In this document: positions 5,366 through 5,602 of the stretch, piece after piece
Position numbering within the stretch: position 1 is the stretch's first letter
Layout of the letters: the number at the start of each line of letters is the position of its first letter
DNA from: Desulfobacterales bacterium
Lineage (GTDB): Bacteria > Desulfobacterota > Desulfobacteria > Desulfobacterales > Desulfosalsimonadaceae
Assembly: GCA_007127175.1 (NCBI GenBank)
Contig: SKZX01000371.1
Span: 1 to 5,602 of the forward strand
Direction of reading: 5' to 3'
DNA: 5,602 nucleotides
The notes under the pieces: generated by a model
The model's input: the letters and a program-made list of their open reading frames with translations, nothing else
Told to the model about the DNA's origin: nothing
The model's database searches: none
Translations under genes and position numbers: made by a program

Positions 5366-5602
5366 ACGGGATGAAAATTGCCATATCACCGACGGTCAGA
5401 GGCAGGCACGGTTCATGCAAATAAAATGTTTGAGTCTGCGCCGCCGAAAACTGGATTCAGCCCGGTCCATGGTCAACACTGGTAAAAGCAAAAATGATGC
5501 CATTATTGTTGGTCTAAATTATTTCATTTTATTTCAAATATTTATATTTAATGAGCATTGTTTTGAGCAAAAAATGCGCCTGTTTCCCAAGATAAGTGCA
5601 AA

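Larger units (their letters stand above)
5298..5602. other. AT-rich intergenic leader of the transporter operon, no gene seen
   Basis: Apart from the ribosome site and weak promoter candidate, I find no coding region here; the only reading frames are 9-14 codons and lack ribosome sites. The part 5511-5555 has 7 G or C in 45 bases, far below the genes. It contains ATTTCA twice, 10 bases apart (5521 and 5531), and a small dyad AAATAT-TT-ATATTT (5536-5549). Such AT tracts are typical of bent or activator-bound upstream DNA. The neighbouring gene lies beyond the window. Confidence 0.6.

Noticed and set aside
5388..5396. ACCG-A-CGGT dyad as an operator
   Set aside because: Four-base arms are too short to be more than chance in a 300-base leader.
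5551..5595. 14-codon + strand frame at the right edge
   Set aside because: Its upstream sequence is AT-only with no ribosome site, and the peptide has no recognisable feature.

Overview
The window looks like chromosomal DNA of a GC-rich Gram-negative anaerobe, most likely a sulfate-reducing deltaproteobacterium (Desulfobacterota, Desulfobacteraceae-like). This placement is an inference from protein style: a clpA-aat pair, a GAF protein of the type common in that group, a HGDIR-type kinase-like protein, and a long form of the YeiH-family 'putative sulfate exporter'. No rRNA, tRNA, mobile element or CRISPR array is visible.

Left part (1-3203, + strand). Five genes run in one direction with short gaps. 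The first is the 3' end of clpA, the unfoldase of the ClpAP protease. Seven bases later comes aat, leucyl/phenylalanyl-tRNA-protein transferase, which makes the N-terminal Leu/Phe signals that ClpAP (with ClpS) destroys. A possible signalling trio follows: a single-domain GAF protein (TTG start behind a strong Shine-Dalgarno), a protein-kinase-like protein whose ATG overlaps the GAF stop codon (TAATG), and a universal stress protein (again a TTG start behind AGGAGG). The layout reads as a proteolysis pair followed by a sensing/stress module. Whether all five share one transcript cannot be shown from sequence; a weak promoter candidate lies before the stress gene.

Right part (3208-5297, - strand). 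A two-gene operon converges on the stress gene with only 4 bases between stop codons. Its first gene encodes a 594-residue YeiH/UPF0324-type membrane transporter. This carries an extra N-terminal membrane anchor and an alanine-rich helical segment predicted to be periplasmic. The second gene, 23 bases downstream, encodes an unrecognised 93-residue single-span membrane protein that may be an accessory subunit.

Right edge (5298-5602). This is the AT-rich leader of the transporter operon, with a good ribosome binding site and only weak promoter candidates. I see no gene in it.

The most interesting points are the GAF/kinase-like/Usp trio with its divergent kinase active site, and the extended YeiH-type transporter with its small membrane partner. 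Neither is proven to be a new system.
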